Shown here: piece by piece, positions 59,895-64,000 of the stretch
Layout of the letters: each line of letters opens with the position of its first letter
How positions within the stretch are numbered: position 1 is the first letter of the stretch
Source of the DNA: Marasmius tenuissimus
Taxonomy: Eukaryota > Basidiomycota > Agaricomycetes > Agaricales > Marasmiaceae
DNA: 64,000 nt
Direction of reading: 5' to 3'
Assembly (NCBI GenBank): GCA_029532415.1
Contig: JAQOTA010000034.1
Coordinates: forward strand, 558,001-622,000
The notes under the pieces: generated by a model
What the model was told of the DNA's origin: nothing
The model's input: only the letters and a program-made list of their open reading frames with translations
The model's database searches: none
Translations under genes and position numbers: made by a program

Positions 59895-60453
59895 TCATGC
59901 CGCCGACTCAGGAGAAATTCCATTATGGTCATCAGGTGAGCCATCCTTCATCTTGTCTTGCCAAGGTTCGCGTTTGATTTTGGCATGATCCCAATGAAGG
60001 ATTGTATTGACGAGTTGTTGACTGAAGGCATCAACTCTAAAGAATTCCGGGGACTCCTGATACTTGCGCTTAACGTTCGCGCAATAGTTTGCCATGAATC
60101 TGACGCAGTGCCCGAATGAGGCACACTTGGAAAGTCTTTCCTAGTAAGTAGGCAATTCAGGGGAAAGCGTACTAAACATTGGCGGAAAGACTACGGGAGT
60201 CGTGTTATTCAATTGTTGCAACTCTATCGCCCACATATAGTCAAGTAGAGATACAGGTGTGTAAGAATCTGCTCGAGGTACTAAGATAACTTATCATTGA
60301 CGCGCTCATGATCAAGGGACTCTCACCGACCAGCCTCAAACCCGTTTGTCGTAAGTGCTGTGAGGGACGGGGTCGTCGGACCCCCATTATTCCTCCTCGA
60401 AATAGGTCCTCCATGGGCTTCGCGTCATGCGGGGGAAGACATCGTAAAGCCAT
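59895..60453 (-). CDS. Unknown protein, possible gene or recent relic (three exons)
   Basis: Not recognised. ATG at 60453 opens an exon ending LRQTGLRLV; a 46-nt intron (gtgaga…cttag) leads to VPRADSYTPVSLLDYMWAIE and LQQLNNTTP. A 54-nt intron (gtagtc…ctag) is then needed to avoid an in-frame TAG before ERLSKCASFGH and the last exon with QESPEFFRVDAFSQQLVNTI and LHWDHAKIKREPWQDKMKDG, ending at TGA 59895. Total about 150 residues. If the 54 nt are not an intron, the reading frame is continuous except for the TAG, and this would be a pseudogene with one nonsense codon. Composition is clearly coding-like. Confidence 0.35.
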
Positions 60454-63048
60454 TTCCCGGATTCCGTATGCACTATGCTGGCTTAGTGATACGCTCCGGG
60501 AATTGAAATGCGGTCCTTCCGGCTTTGACCATTGGAATTTGGCGTGTATTGTATTGATTTAACTCGAGATTCAGAACCTTCCTTACTCAAGTACATCGGA
60601 CAAGATTCCCGATGGTCACACCCCCCGATGAACCTCGGGCGAGTGAGCCTCTGAATATTCATGTCTAATTCCTTGTCGGCTTATTCTAGAACGGCCTTCC
60701 AGAGATCGCGTAGGTTCTGCCCACCAACACGTGCGAGATACTTGAAAAGGTACGAGAATGGTACCGTGTTACTTCTTTTCGAGTTCTAGACGAGTCTTGA
60801 CGCTTTCTAGACTAGATTCGTGTTGTGGAAGACGGGAGAGAGACACCTTGTGAGTGTCCTCTGATTTGTCCTTTTAGCGCTAGTGCAAGCCACCATCGCG
60901 AATATCCATAGGACGTCGCTACCGCCCATATAATTTGTGCCTGTTTGATTTTCTGTTTCTCAGACTTCGAGTGCTTGGGCAACGGCATCAGGCAACAGAG
61001 GCGTCCGATGTGCTCAGCTGATATCTGCACTACGAGCTCAATCAATGACAGTATGGTATCGTCTACCTCGAGCAGAGTATTACATCTCCGAATCACCGCT
61101 TGATCTAGGCTATGTGAGACCATAGCTCACGTAGCCTTTCCGCCAATCCTTGATGTCTTCGAGCACAACTCATCTATGGCACCCCTATCGACATCGTAAC
61201 AACTACGAAGCTGAAGCTGCGATTGGCAAGACCGTCTAAGTGAGATGAAAACCCCTCGAGTCGTGTGTGACCAGGAGGCGTAGTCCTAAGTGACACGACA
61301 ATGATGGTTGAACGTTGGACGGCAGAGGAAGTCGAAGCCGTCTCCTCTACAGACTGCGACATTCAGTAAACAAGTTCCTCCCGGGCCGGGGCTAGAGATG
61401 GGATGCCCGTTGTTCGCGTTCATACCGGCGGAGATGAGAAGATTCCTTCTGCCCTGGGGTAGCGAAGATCACAGTCTCTTCGGTCCATGTCGTACTTCAT
61501 AGATGCACACCCTTTCACATAAGGTGTTTGTCCTACTGAGTCCTCGTCACCCCGACAACACCCTTCAATGACAAATTTGTTGCTCTCGTGCCCTTCTCAG
61601 AAGCCTGGACGGAGGTGTTCGTGGGTAGAATCTCCATGATGAGTAGCATCTACCGTATTGGTAGATTGGATACAAGTCCTAGATATGGTGGATAACGAGT
61701 TGGACGCAAATACTTACCTAGAGGGGGGTTCGATGTAGATAAAGATAAGGAAGGCTCTGAGCCTCGAGGGAGCCGGAGTGATCACATTGCATGCCCCGGG
61801 GATCCGGGGAGTGTGCTTGCGGTATCTTCTCTCTCGCGTGCGTGCCGCGAAGTTATCCTGGGCCTATTTTGAGGAAGTGTACCAGGGTCCGACCGCCCTG
61901 TCCGTACCAGTAGCCACTACGCTAAACGGATTTGAGGCTGGTCAGTGAGAGTGCCTTTTACACGTCAACAGAGTAACAAGCGGGAGCGAAACTGAATGAT
62001 TATGTTTGATCAGCGCGAAATCTCTGCTGCCGGCGCAGGCAACCTAGACGTGTCGGACGTTGTGGTGGACACCCTCCCGAAAGATATTAGGCTATACTTG
62101 TCGGTTGTTGTTCAAGGAACCGCAGAAACGGCGGGATGAGATTGGCCTCTCTGTCCCCGCGGTTAAGTGCACTCACTAGTCTGCTGTCTGAGATCTGGAG
62201 CCCCATCCTGACTGGCAGGACCACACACGATATTTCTGCGCCCGTCGGACGTTATCAGAACCTGGTGCTCCCTCCGCCAATCGGGCACAAAAACCGTCGT
62301 GTGAGCGCTCGATTGCTTCTCGTGAAGGTCACACAACACAAGTAGCGAGGCTATCAACCTTCTCTGAATGCGAGATTTGCATGACTTCCATGGCGATAAA
62401 AGCCCCTTAGCGGGGCAACTCTTTGAGTACATCTGTTGCAATCTATTGAGAAACTGAACACTGGGCATCTTCTCAAGAAATGATCTGGGAAAAAGAAAGG
62501 ATGTCACTGTCAATGAAGCATCCTCCATACGTGGATCCCGGTACGAGGAAGTTCGGTGCTCGCCATATGTTTGGAGTTTGGGGCTCATGAGAGATTTGGA
62601 GCCAATTGATTGAGATAAGTGTAGGTTCAGACAGTACTTTTCTCATTGCTGTAGGGGAAGCGAGATGAGTCTCTGACGCCTTGAGGGGCCCAAGTGTGTT
62701 CCTGCATGTTCCTGTACGTCTATTAAGAGGAGATGACAGTCGAAATTTATGGTTGATACAGGCCAAGCTGTCGAGAGGGTTGCATACCGTTGCATAAATC
62801 GCAATAATTAGAAATATGAAATTTAAATTGCCGGGAATTGCTTGATTTGGATTGGATCCATCAGAGCCGCCATGTGGAAGCATTGAAGATAAAAGTGGAC
62901 CAATAAACAACCGAGTTAGCCGGCAACCCTTGCTCTCCAGATCTTTAAAGCGTTAGGCGTTATCTGCCTTCTCCTTCTTTCGACCCAACTTTTTCCCCTC
63001 CCTTTTTCTATTTAACCTTCTCGTATCTGGGTCTGACAAGCGACCAAT
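60454..63048. other. Gene-poor stretch with scattered coding-like fragments
   Basis: About 2.6 kb. A minus-strand frame at 60812-61123 (LLEVDDTILSLIELVVQISA) and plus-strand open stretches at 61540-61692 (KFVALVPFSEAWTEVFVGR), 61739-61945 (AKLSWAYFEEVYQGPTALSV) and 62014-62139 (GNLDVSDVVVDTLPKDIRLY) have protein-like composition and neighbouring AG acceptors, but they could not be joined into one gene or assigned to a family. They may be exons of an unknown gene or pieces of a decayed one. The last ~100 bp are the promoter of the purine permease. Confidence 0.35.
62960..62965 (-). promoter_or_regulatory. GATA-type site upstream of purine permease
   Basis: TTATCT on the plus strand, AGATAA on the minus strand, 84 bp before the permease ATG. 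It fits the HGATAR consensus bound by the nitrogen regulator AreA/Nit2, known to control AzgA-type permeases in Aspergillus. A single site, so weak; a TATTTAA run at 63009-63015 may be the TATA element. Confidence 0.35.
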
Positions 63049-64000
63049 ATGGTCAATTTCCTCGATCGTCTGAATGCCCAGGTCTGCCCAATCACTGCCG
63101 CTCGCCTCCTTGAAATTTTTTCTAGCTGACCTCTGTATGACCAGGTTGCAGACTCTATTGTTGGGAGATGGTTCAAACTAGAAGGATCAGGTCATCCAAG
63201 AGAGCGAATAGGGTCCAGATTTACAGTGCGTCATATATTTCTCGAGCCTTGTATACTGTCTGACCGGTTCGAACATGGTAGACTGAAATCCGAGCCGGAC
63301 TCACGACGTGGGTGAGTATACTAGTGGTGTTCTACAAAAAGTAATTTGGTTGACCTGAGTGCGCTAGGCGGCTATGGCTTACATCGTATGTCTCGCTTGC
63401 TTAACCTCGTAAGACGCGTTGACGAAAGTTGCTGTAGATTTCGGTCAATGCAAACATCCTGTCGGATTCGGGAGGGACATGTGTCTGTCCTACGAATGGT
63501 ACTTGTCCCAATGATCGTGATTACGCGCAGTGTGTCAGCGAAGTGCGGAGGGACTTGATCATTTCGACAGCCGCGATTTCAGCGCTGGCTTCATTCTTGA
63601 TGGGTGCGGTGGCCAACTTGCCCATCGGCATGGCACCTGGCCTCGGACTCAACGCCTACGTGAGTGTTCTCTGTCCCCATCTCTCCGGGAATACAACTCT
63701 CATTTCCTCGTTGCTCGCATTATAGTTGGCATATTCTATCGTCGGATTTCACGGATCCGGTGGCATAGTCACTTATGGCGAAGCTTTAGCCGCCGTCTTC
63801 CTTGAAGGGTAAGTTAACTCACAACCTCAAAAGTATTTCTGACTTTATCCTCTTCCAGATGGATTTTCCTGTTCTTGTCAATCCTCGGTCTCCGTCAATG
63901 GCTTGTTCGGGTCATGCCTCAGTCTCTTGTGCTTGCCGTTGGCGCTGGCATCGGTCTTTTCATTGCGTAGGTTGTTATAAATTTATCTCAAGGCACCTTT
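63049..64000 (+). CDS. azgA: AzgA-type purine (hypoxanthine/adenine/guanine) permease, 5' part
   Basis: Plasma-membrane H+/purine symporter of the AzgA-like family; the window ends inside the gene. Start MVNFLDRLNAQ. Small exons assemble to TEIRAGLTTW, AAMAYI, ISVNANILSDSGGTCVCP, DYAQCVSEVRRDLIISTAAI, NLPIGMAPGLGLNAY (the conserved APGLGLNAY signature), LAYSIVGFHGSGGIVTYGEA, LAAVFLEGWIFLFLSILGLR and VLAVGAGIGLFIA. Exons as read: 63049-63081, then from about 63145, 63282-63311, 63368-63385, and three longer ones. Two internal exons are only 30 and 18 nt. The last complete part seen ends near 63967 at a GTAGGT donor. The 3' part lies outside the window. Confidence 0.9.

Noticed and set aside
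59880..60113. A plus-strand two-exon reading (MPPTQEKFHYGHQ joined to DCIDELLTEGINSKEF)
   Set aside because: It is antisense to a longer minus-strand series of exons with better codon character; both cannot be easily right, and the minus-strand model is longer. Kept only as an alternative.

Overview
The window is nuclear DNA of a filamentous basidiomycete, most likely an Agaricomycete. The evidence is dense intron-rich genes with 45-80 nt GT-AG introns and some very small exons, a tRNA-His with a short intron, and characteristic fungal families (AUR1, MET17, CFIm25, TAF11, TVP38, AzgA, a fungal tyrosine-kinase-like kinase, SulP-STAS-cNMP). All gene models were spliced by eye, so boundaries are approximate where stated. 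No virus, toxin gene, rRNA or CRISPR array was seen.

Layout. 1-3306: no supportable gene. 3307-7595 (-): large RhoGEF. 7946-8038 (-): tRNA-His. 9808-10265 (+): small unknown gene. 10763-13165 (+): DHA1-type MFS exporter. 13423-14518 (-): CFIm25 (NUDT21), sharing a 145-bp promoter with a 59-aa unknown gene at 14664-14910 (+), followed closely by an ankyrin/MYND protein at 14958-15904 (+). 17167-17974 (+): multi-exon unknown. 18621-23371 (+): SulP transporter with STAS and cyclic-nucleotide-binding regions. 24381-27068 (+): TKL-like kinase. 27536-29613 (-): TVP38/TMEM64 membrane protein. 30285-30853 (-): small secreted protein. 31470-32578 (-): phytanoyl-CoA dioxygenase-like enzyme. 32857-34206 (-): AUR1, divergent from a disordered AT-hook nuclear protein at 34397-38195 (+). 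38628-40672 (-): O-acetylhomoserine sulfhydrylase.

40.7-50.9 kb is the accessory part. It is a tandem duplication of a divergent pair: a questin-oxidase-like gene (-) and a disordered low-complexity protein gene (+). In the first unit the questin gene has an in-frame TAG and the partner is reduced to an internally deleted relic. In the second unit both genes look intact, but the space between them holds an imperfect inverted repeat and a block of about 1.36 kb that is absent from the first unit.

51.1-55.3 kb returns to core genes: TAF11, a three-finger C2H2 protein, and a Gly/His-rich secreted repeat protein with regularly spaced basic sites resembling Kex2-processed repeat proteins. 55.3-63.0 kb is gene-poor and holds only weak small gene models and scattered coding-like fragments. 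63049 to the end (+) is the 5' part of an AzgA-type purine permease.

The genes do not form one obvious pathway. Most are housekeeping: mRNA 3'-end processing, TFIID, sphingolipid and sulfur metabolism, Rho signalling and transport. The best candidates for something undescribed are the duplicated and decaying gene pair, the repeat secreted protein, and the small genes beside core genes.
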